Source: Ancylobacter polymorphus | GTDB lineage: Bacteria; Pseudomonadota; Alphaproteobacteria; Rhizobiales; Xanthobacteraceae | Reading direction: 5' to 3' | DNA: 64,000 nucleotides | Assembly: GCF_030813495.1 (NCBI RefSeq) | Contig: NZ_JAUSUI010000001.1 | Coordinates: 620,001 to 684,000 of the forward strand | Made by a program: the position numbers and the translations under genes | Shown here: one piece after another, positions 8,265 to 18,343 of the stretch | How positions within the stretch are numbered: the first letter of the stretch is position 1 | Layout: each line of letters starts with the position of its first letter | Notes under the pieces: model-generated | The model's database searches: none | What the model was told of the DNA's origin: nothing | What the model saw: only the letters and a program-made list of their open reading frames with translations

Positions 8265-10289
8265 TCAGTTGCGGGCGACCATGCAGGTCGTGCCCTGGGC
8301 GCGCAGGGCTTCGCACAGGCTCACCGCACCGTCACGCGAGCTGAAATTGCCCACCTGCGCCCGGTAATAGATGCCCTTGTCGCCGAGATCGGCCCGCTTC
8401 ACGCTGAAAGGCTGGCCACGCAGCAGATCGGCATAGCGGGTCTGGGCGCTGCGCCAGGTCGCCTGCGCCTCCGCTTCGGAGCGGACAGAGGCGATCTGCA
8501 CGACATAGGCGCCCGCCGGAACCGACGAGGCGCTCGACGACGCCGCAGGCGCCGCCGCCGTGCGGGCGGGCGGCGCGGCGGGGGCCGGGGTCGCCGCGCG
8601 TGGGGCGGCCGCCGTGGCGGCGGCCGGTGCCGGCGCGGGGGCCGCGTCAGTGGGCATGTTCTCGACGATGGAGGGCGTCGCGGCGAGCGGCGTGGGCGAG
8701 GTCGGCACAGTGCCGCCCGCGCCCATGTTCAGCGCGACGGGATTGCCGGCGGGGGCAGCCGAAGCGCCGGGGGGCACCGGCGCGGCCGGTGCCGGCACCT
8801 CCACCACCGTGCCATCGGCCCGGACGGTGAGAGTGCGCACGCGCTTGGGCTCGCCGGACCCGGGCTGCGAGGCACTCGACGGCGAGGTCTGGATGACGCG
8901 CGGCTGCGGCTGCGCCGCCTGCGACACGTCGACCGGCTGCTCCTCGCTCGACACAACCTGCTCATTGCCGGTGGTGGCGCCGCCGACGCGGTCATAGATC
9001 AGCTTCTGGCCATCGGCGCCCTGTTCCGCCGCCGCCGGCTGGTTGGGAATCACCTTGTTGGGACCCTGATCGGCGCGAATGACCGGCGGAGCACCAGCGA
9101 CCGTGGATGTCGAGCGGCCGGACATCAGGCCATAGCCGATGGCGGCGGCCCCGATGAACACCACCACAGCCCCGCCGATCATCATCAGGCGCTTGCGGTC
9201 GAGGCCCTTGGGCGCCTGTTCCTCCGGGGCGTAATCGTCATAGGCGTCGGCCTCCGGCGGGTAGTCGCCGGCGGAACGCCCGTAATCATAAGCATCCTCG
9301 TCGAGATCGACCGGCTGCTGGGCGCTCGCGGGACGGCCTGGCGCCGCCGAGCCGGCCGGCGGCGCGGCGGGCGCCGCCGGCGCGTCGACGGCGCGGGCCG
9401 CGGCCGTGGCGCGGGTCATCCAGGCGGGAATACGGCTATCGGCGGCCTCATCGCCGCTGCCCGCCGAAGGTGCCGCTGCAGCATGGGCGGCCGCCTCGCG
9501 ACGGGCACTCTCCTGACGCGCGGCCTGCTGGCGCGCGGCCTCCTGACGGGCCGCATCCTGGCGCGCCGCATCCTGGCGCACGGCTTCCTGCCGCAGCGCC
9601 TCACGGCGCATCGCCTCCTGACGGGCGGCCTCCTGGCGCGCGGCTTCCTGCCGTGCCGCTTCCTGGCGGCCCAGATCCGGGCGGGGAGCTTCCTGACGCA
9701 GAGCCTCCTGGCGCAGAGCCTCCTGGCGCAGAGCCTCCTGACGCGCCATGTCCGCCGCCGTCATCGGTCGCGCCGAGGGAGCACGAGGCGCCTCGGGGCG
9801 GGGAGCTTCCGGCCGGGTCGGCAGCGGCCGCTGCGGCGACGAAGGAGCCGCATTTGGGGCCGGCATGCGGCGCCCCGCCTCGGTCACCTGCGGACGCGGC
9901 GGGACATAGGGCGCGCGCGGATCGGGCCGCTCGCCACGGGCGGGTTCGCGATGGGCGTCGGGTGCCTGATAGTCTGAACCCGGACGCGGCGGCGCTCCGC
10001 GCGACACGCCCTCACCATAGACTTCCGCCGCCAGCGCGGCGAAGGAACCGGGCGCGGGACGCGCTTCATCGGTGGGGCGGCGCGCCGTCAGCGGTGGCCG
10101 GGTGGGCGGGGGAGACATGGGCCGGCCCGAAGGGACGGCCGGGGGCTGAGGCGGGGCGGCCGTCCGCGCGGGCGGCGACTGGCGCAGCAGCTCGGCGAAA
10201 TCGTCCTCCTGGGCCATCAGACGCGCAAGTTCGGCAAGCGGGTCCTCGGCGCCGTTTTCCGGCCGGTCACGCATGTTCTCATTGCCCAT
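8265..10289 (-). CDS. SPOR-domain membrane protein with an Arg-Gln-Glu-Ala repeat region
   Basis: A bitopic protein of about 674 residues, probably involved in cell division or septal peptidoglycan. Residues 1-350 are cytoplasmic and low-complexity: a Pro/Ala/Arg segment, then a run of roughly 16 pentads of the form RQEA(A/L) encoded at about 9490-9750. One hydrophobic helix (MMIGGAVVVFIGAAAIGYGL, near residue 380) crosses the membrane. A Pro/Ala-rich periplasmic linker leads to a C-terminal SPOR domain (last 80 residues) starting GAYVVQIASVRSEAEAQ. SPOR domains bind denuded glycan at division sites. The argS–SPOR–nagZ–scpA order is conserved in alphaproteobacteria. The start is uncertain: ATGs at 10331, 10289 and 10274 are possible, and none has a strong ribosome site. 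Confidence 0.88.
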   Translation of the reverse strand: MGNENMRDRPENGAEDPLAELARLMAQEDDFAELLRQSPPARTAAPPQPPAVPSGRPMSPPPTRPPLTARRPTDEARPAPGSFAALAAEVYGEGVSRGAPPRPGSDYQAPDAHREPARGERPDPRAPYVPPRPQVTEAGRRMPAPNAAPSSPQRPLPTRPEAPRPEAPRAPSARPMTAADMARQEALRQEALRQEALRQEAPRPDLGRQEAARQEAARQEAARQEAMRREALRQEAVRQDAARQDAARQEAARQQAARQESARREAAAHAAAAPSAGSGDEAADSRIPAWMTRATAAARAVDAPAAPAAPPAGSAAPGRPASAQQPVDLDEDAYDYGRSAGDYPPEADAYDDYAPEEQAPKGLDRKRLMMIGGAVVVFIGAAAIGYGLMSGRSTSTVAGAPPVIRADQGPNKVIPNQPAAAEQGADGQKLIYDRVGGATTGNEQVVSSEEQPVDVSQAAQPQPRVIQTSPSSASQPGSGEPKRVRTLTVRADGTVVEVPAPAAPVPPGASAAPAGNPVALNMGAGGTVPTSPTPLAATPSIVENMPTDAAPAPAPAAATAAAPRAATPAPAAPPARTAAAPAASSSASSVPAGAYVVQIASVRSEAEAQATWRSAQTRYADLLRGQPFSVKRADLGDKGIYYRAQVGNFSSRDGAVSLCEALRAQGTTCMVARN

Positions 10290-10380
10290 CTTCAGAACCT
10301 GTTCGCCACGTTCAACACCAGGACCGCCCATCGGGCGGCATCACGGGAGCGGCAGGTCGAACGAACCGTCGCGAACGCGC

Positions 10381-12147
10381 TCACCGCATTTCTTCGGGAG
10401 CATCGACTCCAAGAATGGAAAGTCCTGAAGCGATGATCAGCGCGACGGCGTGCACCAAAGCCAGCCGCGCATAGGTCAACTCTCGATCATCTTCGATAAT
10501 GAAGCGTAAATGAGGCAGATCCTTTCCGCGATTCCACTGTCCGTGCAGGGCGCTGGCGAGATCGTAGAGATAGAAGGCCAGCCGGTGCGGCTCGCGCGCC
10601 GGGGCCGCCTGCTCGATCAGGCGCGGATAATTGGCGATGAGGCGGGCGAGACCCACTTCCCCTTCGTCGTCGAGCCGCGACAGCGCCGCGCCGGCGAAGT
10701 CGGCCGGCGCCGTCGGCAGGTCGGCGAAAGCCTGCGCCGCGTTGCGCAGGATGGAGCAGGCCCGCGCATGCGCGTACTGCACATAGAACACCGGATTGTC
10801 GCGCGACTGCTCGATCACCTTGGCGAGATCGAAGTCGAGCACGGCGTCGTTCTTGCGGTTGATCATCATGAACCGCACCGCGTCGCGGCCGACCTCGTCG
10901 ACCACGTCGCGCAGGGTCACGAAATCGCCGGCGCGCTTCGACATCTTCACCGGTTCGCCATTGCGCAGCAGCCGCACCAGCTGGCACAGCTCGACATCGA
11001 GGCTGGCTTCGCCGTCGGAGGCGGCCTTCACCGCCGCCTGCATGCGCTTGACATAGCCGCCATGGTCGGCGCCCCAGATATCGATCATCCGCTTGAAGCC
11101 GCGATCGAATTTGTCCTTGTGATAGGCGATGTCGGCCGCGAAGTACGTATAGGCACCGTCCGACTTCATCAGCGGGCGGTCGACATCGTCGCCAAACTGC
11201 GTGGCGCGGAACAGCGTCTGCTCCCGATCCTCCCAATCCTCCACCGGCTGCCCCTTGGGCGGCGCCAGGCGCCCCTCATAGACGAGATCGCGCGCCCGCA
11301 GTGTCTCCAGCAGCCGGTCGATGATGCTCGGCGCCCCGTGCGGCCGGGCATGCAGCGTCCGCTCGGAGAAGAAGGTCTCGTGATGGATGTTGAGCGCGGC
11401 AAGATCGGTGCGGATCATCGCCATCATCGCGTCGATGGCGATGGCGCGCACCGCCGGAAGCCATTCCTCTTCCGGCTTGTCGAGCAGCGTGCGGCCGTAC
11501 TTCGTCACCAGAGCCTTGCCGACGGGGACGAGATAGTCGCCGGGATAAAGCCCCTCGGGAATGGTGATCGTCTCGCCCAGTGCCTCGCGGTAGCGCAGGA
11601 AGGCGGAGCGGGCGAGCACATCGACCTGCGCGCCGGCATCGTTGATGTAATATTCCCGCGTCACCTTCCAGCCGGCGAAGGCGAGCAGATTGGCCAGCGC
11701 GTCGCCGAACACGGCGCCACGGCAATGGCCGACATGCATCGGGCCGGTGGGATTGGCCGAGACATATTCGACATTGATCGGCTGACCACCACCCGCCTGC
11801 GAGCGGCCGTAGTCACGGCCCTGAACCAGCACGGCGGCGAGCACCTGCGGCCAGTAGGAACCGTCCAGCGTCAGATTGATGAAGCCGGGACCGGCCACGT
11901 CCACCTTAGCCACACCCGGCAGCGCCGCGAGCTTGGCCGACAGCTTCTCCGCGAGCTCGCGCGGCTTCAATCCGGCTTCCTTGGCGAGCACCATCGCCGC
12001 ATTGGTGGAGAGGTCGCCATGGGAGGCGTCGCGCGGCGGCTCCACCACGACGCGCGCCGTATCGACCCCCGCAGGCACCACCCCTTCACGCGCAAGCTCG
12101 GAAAGCGCGGCGCGGACATGATCGACGAACAGGGCAAAAAGGTTCAT
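10381..12147 (-). CDS. argS: Arginyl-tRNA synthetase
   Basis: ArgS charges tRNA-Arg. At 588 residues it has the usual length. The N-terminal Add-1 domain (about 1-110) is followed by the class I HIGH motif in [18 protein letters not shown], a KMSKRAGDF signature in the catalytic core, and the C-terminal DALR anticodon-binding domain ([14 protein letters not shown] onward). It is the head of the run argS–SPOR–nagZ–scpAB, 45 bp downstream of dgt on the same strand. Confidence 0.97.
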   Translation of the reverse strand: MNLFALFVDHVRAALSELAREGVVPAGVDTARVVVEPPRDASHGDLSTNAAMVLAKEAGLKPRELAEKLSAKLAALPGVAKVDVAGPGFINLTLDGSYWPQVLAAVLVQGRDYGRSQAGGGQPINVEYVSANPTGPMHVGHCRGAVFGDALANLLAFAGWKVTREYYINDAGAQVDVLARSAFLRYREALGETITIPEGLYPGDYLVPVGKALVTKYGRTLLDKPEEEWLPAVRAIAIDAMMAMIRTDLAALNIHHETFFSERTLHARPHGAPSIIDRLLETLRARDLVYEGRLAPPKGQPVEDWEDREQTLFRATQFGDDVDRPLMKSDGAYTYFAADIAYHKDKFDRGFKRMIDIWGADHGGYVKRMQAAVKAASDGEASLDVELCQLVRLLRNGEPVKMSKRAGDFVTLRDVVDEVGRDAVRFMMINRKNDAVLDFDLAKVIEQSRDNPVFYVQYAHARACSILRNAAQAFADLPTAPADFAGAALSRLDDEGEVGLARLIANYPRLIEQAAPAREPHRLAFYLYDLASALHGQWNRGKDLPHLRFIIEDDRELTYARLALVHAVALIIASGLSILGVDAPEEMR

Positions 12148-12192
12148 GACGGCAAACTCCCGGCGCGGCCAGACCCAAAGGGGCCGCTGCCG

Positions 12193-13365
12193 CTACCGCA
12201 GTTCCGGTGCACTGTCAAAGAGCCGGGCATGCTCGGCGAGGGCGTAACGGTCGGTCTGGCCGGCCAGGAAATCGGCGATCCGCCGGGCGCGCGCCGCCTC
12301 GCTGCGGCCCTCGACGCTGGCCCGCCACTCCTCCGGCAGCGCGGCGGTGTCGGCCATGTAGCGGGCGAACAGGTCGCGCACCACCGCCCCGGCCGCGTCC
12401 ATCGCCGCCATCACCCGCGGGTGGCGGTACATGCGCGGAAACAGGAACGCCTTGATCGCCTTTTCCGCCGCGGCCGTCTCCCCTGAAAATCCCACCACGG
12501 CATGGCCAAGCCGGCGCAGGGCATCGGCATCCTCGGGCTGTGCGAGTGCGATCCGCCGGCGGCTCTCCGCCACCACATCGCCGATCAGTACGGTGATCAT
12601 CCGCCGGCCGAGTTCATGGAACAGCCGGGCGCGGTCGAGATGGGGCCAGTGCCGGCGGATCTCGGTGAGGATCGGTCCAACCAGCGGCAGTTCGGTCAGT
12701 TCGTCGAGGCCGAACAGGCCGGCGCGCAGCCCGTCATCGAGGTCGTGAACGTCATAGGCGATGTCGTCGGCGATTGCGGCGACCTGCGCCTCGGCGGAGG
12801 GCCAGCTCCACAGCCAGAGGTCCTGCCGCTCGGCATGCACCTCGATGGCGTGCGGCAGCGGCGCATGCTGGGGGCCGTTATGCTTGACGATGCCCTCATG
12901 CGTCTCCCAGCACAGGTTCAGCCCGTCGAAATCGAGGTAGCGGTTCTCCAGCCGCGTCACCACGCGCAGGGACTGCGCATTGTGATCGAAGCCGCCATAG
13001 GCCGCCATGCAGGCATCGAGCACGCGCTCACCGGCATGGGCGAAGGGCGGATGGCCAAGATCATGCGCCAGCGCCAGAGCCTCGCTCAGATCCTCGTCGA
13101 GGCCGAGCGCGCGGGCCACCGAGCGCGCCACCTGCACCACCTCCAGCGTGTGGGTGAGCCTTGTGCGGTAATGGTCACCCTCGTGATAGGAGAATACCTG
13201 CGTCTTGTAGGCCAGCCGGCGGAAGGCGCTGGAATGGATGATGCGGTCGGCATCGCGGCGAAAAGCGCTGCGCGCATCGCCGCCGGCCTCGGGGTAGAGG
13301 CGCCCCCGGCTTTCCTCAGCCTTCGACGCCCATGGCGCCCGCGGCTGCGCCCCGGCCACCGCCAT
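12193..13365 (-). CDS. dgt: Deoxyguanosinetriphosphate triphosphohydrolase-like protein
   Basis: This is an HD-superfamily dNTP triphosphohydrolase that cleaves dNTPs to nucleoside and triphosphate. The 390-residue protein shows the HD motif set: YRTRLTHTLEVVQVARS (first His), ALAHDLGHPPFAHAGE (His-Asp pair) and IADDIAYDVHDLDDGL (last Asp). The ATG at 13365 is favoured over an upstream one by an AGGAGA ribosome site. It is the most upstream gene of the minus-strand run and is divergent from erpA, sharing a promoter region of about 100 bp. Confidence 0.94.
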   Translation of the reverse strand: MAVAGAQPRAPWASKAEESRGRLYPEAGGDARSAFRRDADRIIHSSAFRRLAYKTQVFSYHEGDHYRTRLTHTLEVVQVARSVARALGLDEDLSEALALAHDLGHPPFAHAGERVLDACMAAYGGFDHNAQSLRVVTRLENRYLDFDGLNLCWETHEGIVKHNGPQHAPLPHAIEVHAERQDLWLWSWPSAEAQVAAIADDIAYDVHDLDDGLRAGLFGLDELTELPLVGPILTEIRRHWPHLDRARLFHELGRRMITVLIGDVVAESRRRIALAQPEDADALRRLGHAVVGFSGETAAAEKAIKAFLFPRMYRHPRVMAAMDAAGAVVRDLFARYMADTAALPEEWRASVEGRSEAARARRIADFLAGQTDRYALAEHARLFDSAPELR

Positions 13366-13464
13366 GCGCGTCTCTCCTGCCCGTTCTGCGAGAAGCCCCC
13401 TTTGACTCGGGGGCGGCAGCACTTAACTATCCGGGCAGGTCATATTCAACGGGAAGTGTGCGAC

Positions 13465-13821
13465 ATGAGTGCAGGTCCATCGCCCGACATCGCGGCTCCG
13501 TCCGTCGGCGTCACCGCCAGCGCGGCGCGGCGCATCGCCGAAATCCTCAAGGGAGAACCGCCGGAGACTATGCTGCGCGTCAGCGTGGAAGGTGGCGGCT
13601 GCTCGGGCTTCCAGTACAAGTTCGACATCACCCGCGAGCGCGAGGCGGACGACATCGTCATCGCCGAGGGCGGGGCGAGCGTGGTCATCGACCCCGTCTC
13701 GCTGGAATATATGTCCGGCTCGCATATCGACTTCGTCGACGATCTGATCGGCGCCTCGTTCCGCATCGCCAATCCGCACGCCACCGCTTCCTGCGGCTGC
13801 GGCACCAGCTTCGCCCTCTGA
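13465..13821 (+). CDS. erpA: A-type iron-sulfur carrier (ErpA/IscA family)
   Basis: This small carrier hands Fe-S clusters to apo-proteins. The 118-residue product has the three invariant cysteines: one in VEGGGCSGFQYKF and two in the C-terminal CGCGTSF. The start MSAGPSPD gives the family length, and the frame continues open upstream only by chance in the antisense of dgt. The stop overlaps the next gene (TGATG), so it is co-translated with mtnN. ErpA against another A-type carrier cannot be separated by eye. Confidence 0.9.
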   Translation: MSAGPSPDIAAPSVGVTASAARRIAEILKGEPPETMLRVSVEGGGCSGFQYKFDITREREADDIVIAEGGASVVIDPVSLEYMSGSHIDFVDDLIGASFRIANPHATASCGCGTSFAL

Positions 13822-14573
13822 TGCGCCCGATTGGCGTCCTCTGCGCCATTCCGCAGGAATTCGCCTTTCTCGCCGACAATCTGACGGCGACGGAGATCAC
13901 CGAGACCGCCGGCATGGTGTTTCATGCCGGCCGGCTCGACGGCCATCAGGTGGTGCTGGCGCGCGCGGGCATGGGCAAGGTCAACGCCGCCATTGCCGCC
14001 ACCCTGCTGCTGGAGCGGTTCGGCTGCCGTCTGCTGCTGTTCTCCGGCATCGCCGGCGGGCTCGACCCCGCGCTCTCCATCGGCGATGTGGTGATCGCCG
14101 ACCATGTGGTGCAGCACGATGCCGGCTATTACGGCGCGGATGAAGGCTTCGTCGTCTATCAGGCCGGCCATCTGCCGTTCTTCAGCCCGCATGAGGAACT
14201 GGGCCATAGCGCCGATGGCGATCTGATCACGCGGGTGCGTTCGGCGCTGGACGAGATATCGCTCGCCCCGCTCTCTGCCGCCGGCGGCGAGCGCCCGCCG
14301 CGGCTGCTTTATGGGCGAATCCTCACCGGCGACCAGTTCATCAATTCCGAGACGCTGCGCGAGCGGCTGTTCCGCGAACTGGGCGGGGCGGCGGTGGAGA
14401 TGGAAGGCGCGGCGATGGCGCAGGCCGCCGCCGCCTTCGGCGTGCCCTGGCTGGTGGTGCGTACGCTTTCCGATCTCGCCGGCCGCGATTCGCATTTCGA
14501 TTTCCGCCAGTTCGTCGATGAGGTGGCGCTGTCCTCCGCCCTCATCGTGCGCCGGCTGCTGCCGGTGCTGTAG
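13821..14573 (+). CDS. mtnN: 5'-methylthioadenosine/S-adenosylhomocysteine nucleosidase
   Basis: MtnN hydrolyses MTA, SAH and 5'-deoxyadenosine to adenine plus the sugar, clearing by-products of SAM use. The 250-residue product begins RPIGVLCAIPQEF, contains LLLFSGIAGGLDPALSIGDVVIADHVVQHDAG, the purine/ribose residues in AAVEMEGAAMAQAA, and the catalytic Asp in VRTLSDLAG. It starts on the last base of the erpA stop codon. Removing 5'-deoxyadenosine, a by-product of radical-SAM Fe-S enzymes, may explain its pairing with an Fe-S carrier (inference). Confidence 0.93.
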   Translation: MRPIGVLCAIPQEFAFLADNLTATEITETAGMVFHAGRLDGHQVVLARAGMGKVNAAIAATLLLERFGCRLLLFSGIAGGLDPALSIGDVVIADHVVQHDAGYYGADEGFVVYQAGHLPFFSPHEELGHSADGDLITRVRSALDEISLAPLSAAGGERPPRLLYGRILTGDQFINSETLRERLFRELGGAAVEMEGAAMAQAAAAFGVPWLVVRTLSDLAGRDSHFDFRQFVDEVALSSALIVRRLLPVL

Positions 14574-14617
14574 ACTGGCCGCGACTCGCCCTTCCCTTCG
14601 CCTTCCGTGAGACGCCG

Positions 14618-15406
14618 ATGCGCATCGCCACCTGGAACGTCAATTCGATCCGGCAACGCCAGGAGCACGCTGTCGCGTGGCTCACCGAGACCCGCCCGGA
14701 TGTGGTGTGCCTGCAGGAGCTGAAATGCACCGACGAGGCCTTTCCGCGCGAGGCGTTCGAGGCGCTCGGCTATAATGTCGCCGTACATGGCCAGAAGGGC
14801 TTCAATGGCGTGGCCGTGCTGTCCCGCCTGCCCTTCGACGAAGTGACGTCCGGCCTGCCGGGCGACGAGGCGGACGTGCAGTCGCGCTTCATCGAGGTGG
14901 TGGTCTCCACCCCGGAAGGCTCGCTGCGCGTGTGCGGCATCTACCTGCCCAATGGCAATCCGGTGGGCACCGAGAAATATCCCTACAAGCTTTCATGGAT
15001 GCAGCGGCTGAAGGCGCATATCGCGGCAAGGCTGACCTTCGAGGAGCCGCTGGTGGTCTGCGGCGACTACAATGTCATCCCCGAGCCGGAAGACGCCGCC
15101 CATCCCGAGGCTTGGACGGAAGACGCGCTGTTCCTGCCGCAGACGCGGGCCGCGTTTCGCGAAATCCTCAATCTCGGCATGACCGACGCGCTGCGCGCCA
15201 CCACGCAGGACGCCGGCCTCTACAGCTTCTGGGACTATCAGGCCGGCGCCTGGCAGCGGAACAACGGCATCCGCATCGACCATCTGCTGCTGTCGCCGCA
15301 GGCCACGGACCGGCTGAAGGCCGTGGGCATCGACAAGCATGTGCGCGGCTGGGAGAAGCCCTCCGACCATGTGCCTGTGTGGGCGGAGCTGGCCTTCAAG
15401 GCGTAA
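14618..15406 (+). CDS. xth: Exodeoxyribonuclease III
   Basis: This is an AP endonuclease and 3'-exonuclease of base-excision repair. The 262-residue protein begins MRIATWNVNSIRQR, has VVCLQELKCTDEAFP (the metal-binding Glu), the VCGDYNVIPEPEDAAHP Asp/Asn catalytic pair, IRIDHLLLS, and the terminal SDHVPVWAEL with the catalytic Asp-His. It is plus-strand, 44 bp after mtnN, and ends against a REP-like repeat. Confidence 0.95.
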   Translation: MRIATWNVNSIRQRQEHAVAWLTETRPDVVCLQELKCTDEAFPREAFEALGYNVAVHGQKGFNGVAVLSRLPFDEVTSGLPGDEADVQSRFIEVVVSTPEGSLRVCGIYLPNGNPVGTEKYPYKLSWMQRLKAHIAARLTFEEPLVVCGDYNVIPEPEDAAHPEAWTEDALFLPQTRAAFREILNLGMTDALRATTQDAGLYSFWDYQAGAWQRNNGIRIDHLLLSPQATDRLKAVGIDKHVRGWEKPSDHVPVWAELAFKA

Positions 15407-15424
15407 CGGGCCCTCTCGGCCACG

Positions 15425-15518
15425 CCGTCATCCCGGACGGCCGCAGGTCGATCCGGGATCGTCTTATGCATGAGTGCGCTCCCGGCTCTCGCTGCGCTCG
15501 GCCGGGATTGAGCGCGCC
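15425..15518. repeat. REP-like intergenic palindromic repeat
   Basis: Two imperfect hairpins lie side by side between convergent xth and exoR: GTCATCCCGGA with TCCGGGATCG, and CTCCCGGC with GCCGGGAT around a loop CTCGCTGCGCTCG. It is the same family as the unit at 773-863. It probably serves as a bidirectional transcript end. Confidence 0.65.
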
Positions 15519-16382
15519 TCAGCGCGCGGTCTTCATGTATTGTTCGAGATAGACCAGCGCCATGGCGCGCTCATCCGCGCTCGCATTGGCGAAGGCGTCC
15601 TCATAGAGGTCCACCACCCATTTGTCCTGCGGGCCGGCCGCGGCGTCGCGGGCGAGGGTAAGCCACATCAGGCCGCGCGCGGCCTGGCGCGGAATGCCGT
15701 CATCGCCCTTGAACAGCAGCCCGCCCAGCGCCGCCTGCGCCTGGTACTGGCCCTTCTGCGCCGCCAGCCCCAGCCAGCGTGCGGCGAAGCGCGGGTCGCG
15801 GTCGACGCCGTCGCCGTCAATATAGAGCCGCGCCAGATGGTACTGCGCGCCGGGATCGCCGAAATAGGAGGCGGCATAGGCGAACATGTCGCGCGCCCGC
15901 GTGGCGTCGCGGCGCACCTTGGTGTTGGGGATGCCGACGAGATAATAGGCCCCGAGCGCCACAAAGGCGTCCGCCACGAAGCGCGCCTCCGGCGTCGCCG
16001 GGTTGTCGTCGGCGTGCATGTTGGCGATCTGGCTGAAATACTCGAACGCCTTGATGTCGTTGCGCTCGACGCCCTCGCCTTCCGCATACATGCGGCCAAG
16101 CTTCCACTGCGCGCCGGCATGGCCCTGTTCGGCGGCATAGCGCAGGGAATCGATGCCCTGCTCCGTCTGGCCGGAGCGCAACGCCTGCGCGCCGAAGCGC
16201 ACGGATTCCTCGATGGTGCGCGGCTTGCCGGGCGTCGCCGGTGCGGGCGCGTCCCCACCGGGCGTGCCGTCGAAGGCATGCGAGGTCGGTGCGGCCAGCA
16301 GCGCGGCCAATAGCGCCGCGCAGAGGAGCGCGGTGCGCGGGAGGGGGAGCGGGCAAGCGCCCGTGAGGTCAGATATCCGCAT
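15519..16382 (-). CDS. exoR: Sel1-repeat periplasmic protein, ExoR homologue
   Basis: In rhizobia ExoR is a periplasmic Sel1-repeat inhibitor of the ExoS/ChvG-ExoR-ChvI pathway that controls exopolysaccharide, motility and acid response. The 287-residue product starts with a signal peptide (hydrophobic TALLCAALLAALLAA, cleavage after SHA). Sel1 units follow, resembling rhizobial ExoR in order and spacing: SLRYAAEQGHAGAQWKLGRM, YYLVGIPNTKVRRD, YAASYFGDPGAQYHLARLY. The ATG at 16382 overlaps the last 14 bases of ilvD in another frame. A longer upstream extension would lie inside ilvD and is rejected. ExoR identity is from motif memory, not a search. Confidence 0.75.
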   Translation of the reverse strand: MRISDLTGACPLPLPRTALLCAALLAALLAAPTSHAFDGTPGGDAPAPATPGKPRTIEESVRFGAQALRSGQTEQGIDSLRYAAEQGHAGAQWKLGRMYAEGEGVERNDIKAFEYFSQIANMHADDNPATPEARFVADAFVALGAYYLVGIPNTKVRRDATRARDMFAYAASYFGDPGAQYHLARLYIDGDGVDRDPRFAARWLGLAAQKGQYQAQAALGGLLFKGDDGIPRQAARGLMWLTLARDAAAGPQDKWVVDLYEDAFANASADERAMALVYLEQYMKTAR

Positions 16383-18105
16383 AGCACGCCGTCTCGGCCG
16401 CGCCGCCGGGGTGAGTGACCGCGCCATCACGGGCGGGTCCCACGGCCTGCGCGAACTTCCAGATGGCCCCCGAGCCGACGGGCGACGGACGCGGCTTCCA
16501 CTCCGCCCGGCGGGCGGCGAGTTCCTCGTCCGAAAGCGCCACGTCAAGCGTGCCCTCGATCGCGTCGATGGTGATGATGTCGCCGTCGCGGATCAGCCCG
16601 ATCGGGCCGCCGACCGCCGCCTCCGGCCCGACATGGCCGATGCAGAAGCCGCGCGTCGCGCCGGAAAAGCGTCCGTCGGTGATCAGCGCCACCTTGTCGC
16701 CCGCCCCCTGCCCGTAAAGAGCGGCCGTGGTCGACAGCATTTCCCGCATGCCGGGACCGCCCTTCGGCCCCTCATAGCGGATGACCAGCACGTCGCCTTC
16801 ATTATAGGCGCGCTGCGTCACTGCCTCGAAGCAGGCTTCCTCGCCATCGAAGCAGCGGGCCGGGCCGGTGAATTTCTGATTCTTCAGCCCCGCCACCTTC
16901 ACGATGGCGCCTTCGGGGGCGAGATTGCCCTGCAGGCCGACCACGCCGCCGGTGACGGTGATCGGGTCATTGGCCGGGCGCACCACGTCCTGGTGCGGGT
17001 TCCACTTCACCGAAGCGAGGTTCTCGGCCACGGTGCGGCCCGTAACGGTGAGGCAGTCGCCATGCAGGAAGCCGTGGTCGAGCAGCGTCTTCATCAGCAG
17101 CGGAATGCCGCCGGCCTCGAACATGTCCTTGGCGACATAGCGCCCGCCGGGCTTGAGATCGGCGATATAGGGCGTGCGCTTGAAGATCTCGGCAACATCG
17201 AACAGGTCGAACTTGATGCCGGCTTCGTGCGCCATCGCCGGCAAATGCAGCGCGGCATTGGTCGAACCGCCCGAGGCGGCGACGACGGTGGCGGCGTTCT
17301 CCAGCGCCTTCAGCGTGACGATGTCGCGCGGGCGGATATTGCGGGCGACGAGATCCATGATCTGCTCGCCGGCGGCCATGCAGAACCGGTCGCGGATTTC
17401 ATACGGCGCCGGCGCGCCGGCCGAATAGGGCAGCGCAAGGCCGATCGCCTCGGAGACGGTCGCCATGGTGTTGGCGGTGAACTGCGCGCCGCAGGCGCCG
17501 GCGGAGGGGCAGGCGACCTGTTCGAGCTCGTCGAGGTCATCGTCGGACATCAGCCCGACCGAGTGCTTGCCGACCGCCTCGAACATGTCCTGCACCGTGA
17601 CCGGCTGGCCGCGGAAGGAGCCCGGCAGGATCGAGCCGCCATAGATGAAGATCGACGGCACGTTGAGGCGCAGCATCGCCATCATCATGCCCGGCAGCGA
17701 CTTGTCGCAGCCGGCCAGGCCGACCAGCGCGTCATAGGAATGGCCGCGAATGGTGAGTTCGACCGAGTCGGCAATGACCTCGCGCGAGGCCAGCGAGGCC
17801 TTCATGCCGTCATGGCCCATGGCGATGCCATCGGTGACGGTGATGGTGCAGAATTCGCGCGGCGTGCCATTGGCACTGGCGACGCCCTTCTTCACCGCCT
17901 GCGCCTGGCGCATCAGCGAGATGTTGCAGGGAGCCGCCTCATTCCAGCACGAGGCGACGCCGACCAGCGGCTGGTGAATCTGCTCGCGGGTCAGGCCCAT
18001 GGCGTAGAGATAGGACCGGTGCGGCGCACGCGCCGGGCCTTCCGTCACATGGCGGCTCGGCAGGTTCCGCTTGTCGATGATCGTCCTGACGTCCATTTTC
18101 TTCAC
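16369..18105 (-). CDS. ilvD: Dihydroxy-acid dehydratase
   Basis: IlvD dehydrates 2,3-dihydroxy-isovalerate and -methylvalerate in valine and isoleucine synthesis. The 578-residue protein carries the Fe-S cysteines in [33 protein letters not shown] and [16 protein letters not shown], the last two being the classic family signatures. The start [11 protein letters not shown] fits the family. The 3' end overlaps exoR by 14 bp, so the two are probably on one message. Confidence 0.96.
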   Translation of the reverse strand: MKKMDVRTIIDKRNLPSRHVTEGPARAPHRSYLYAMGLTREQIHQPLVGVASCWNEAAPCNISLMRQAQAVKKGVASANGTPREFCTITVTDGIAMGHDGMKASLASREVIADSVELTIRGHSYDALVGLAGCDKSLPGMMMAMLRLNVPSIFIYGGSILPGSFRGQPVTVQDMFEAVGKHSVGLMSDDDLDELEQVACPSAGACGAQFTANTMATVSEAIGLALPYSAGAPAPYEIRDRFCMAAGEQIMDLVARNIRPRDIVTLKALENAATVVAASGGSTNAALHLPAMAHEAGIKFDLFDVAEIFKRTPYIADLKPGGRYVAKDMFEAGGIPLLMKTLLDHGFLHGDCLTVTGRTVAENLASVKWNPHQDVVRPANDPITVTGGVVGLQGNLAPEGAIVKVAGLKNQKFTGPARCFDGEEACFEAVTQRAYNEGDVLVIRYEGPKGGPGMREMLSTTAALYGQGAGDKVALITDGRFSGATRGFCIGHVGPEAAVGGPIGLIRDGDIITIDAIEGTLDVALSDEELAARRAEWKPRPSPVGSGAIWKFAQAVGPARDGAVTHPGGAAETACYADI

Positions 18106-18343
18106 GCATCCCGGCGCGGGGGCTCTTTATCTTGGCACCGCATCCGGCACCTTTATCCCCCGTCTATCCGTCGGATTTCGTGCCGGTTTGTGGCGGCTTC
18201 GCGGCGTCGGCGCTGTGGCCTTCCGTTATGGTTGCGAATGCGTGACACTGTTGCCGGTCAGTCACAAAAACGCGATAGCCAGACGGCTGGAAAAGCGGCC
18301 CCCGCGCAGAGCCCGGGGCCGCCGGAAAACGAGGGAGAGCAAC

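Noticed and set aside
9480-9760. Regular short DNA repeats that might be a CRISPR array
   Set aside because: They are 15-bp units without spacers, in frame with the RQEA pentads of the SPOR protein.
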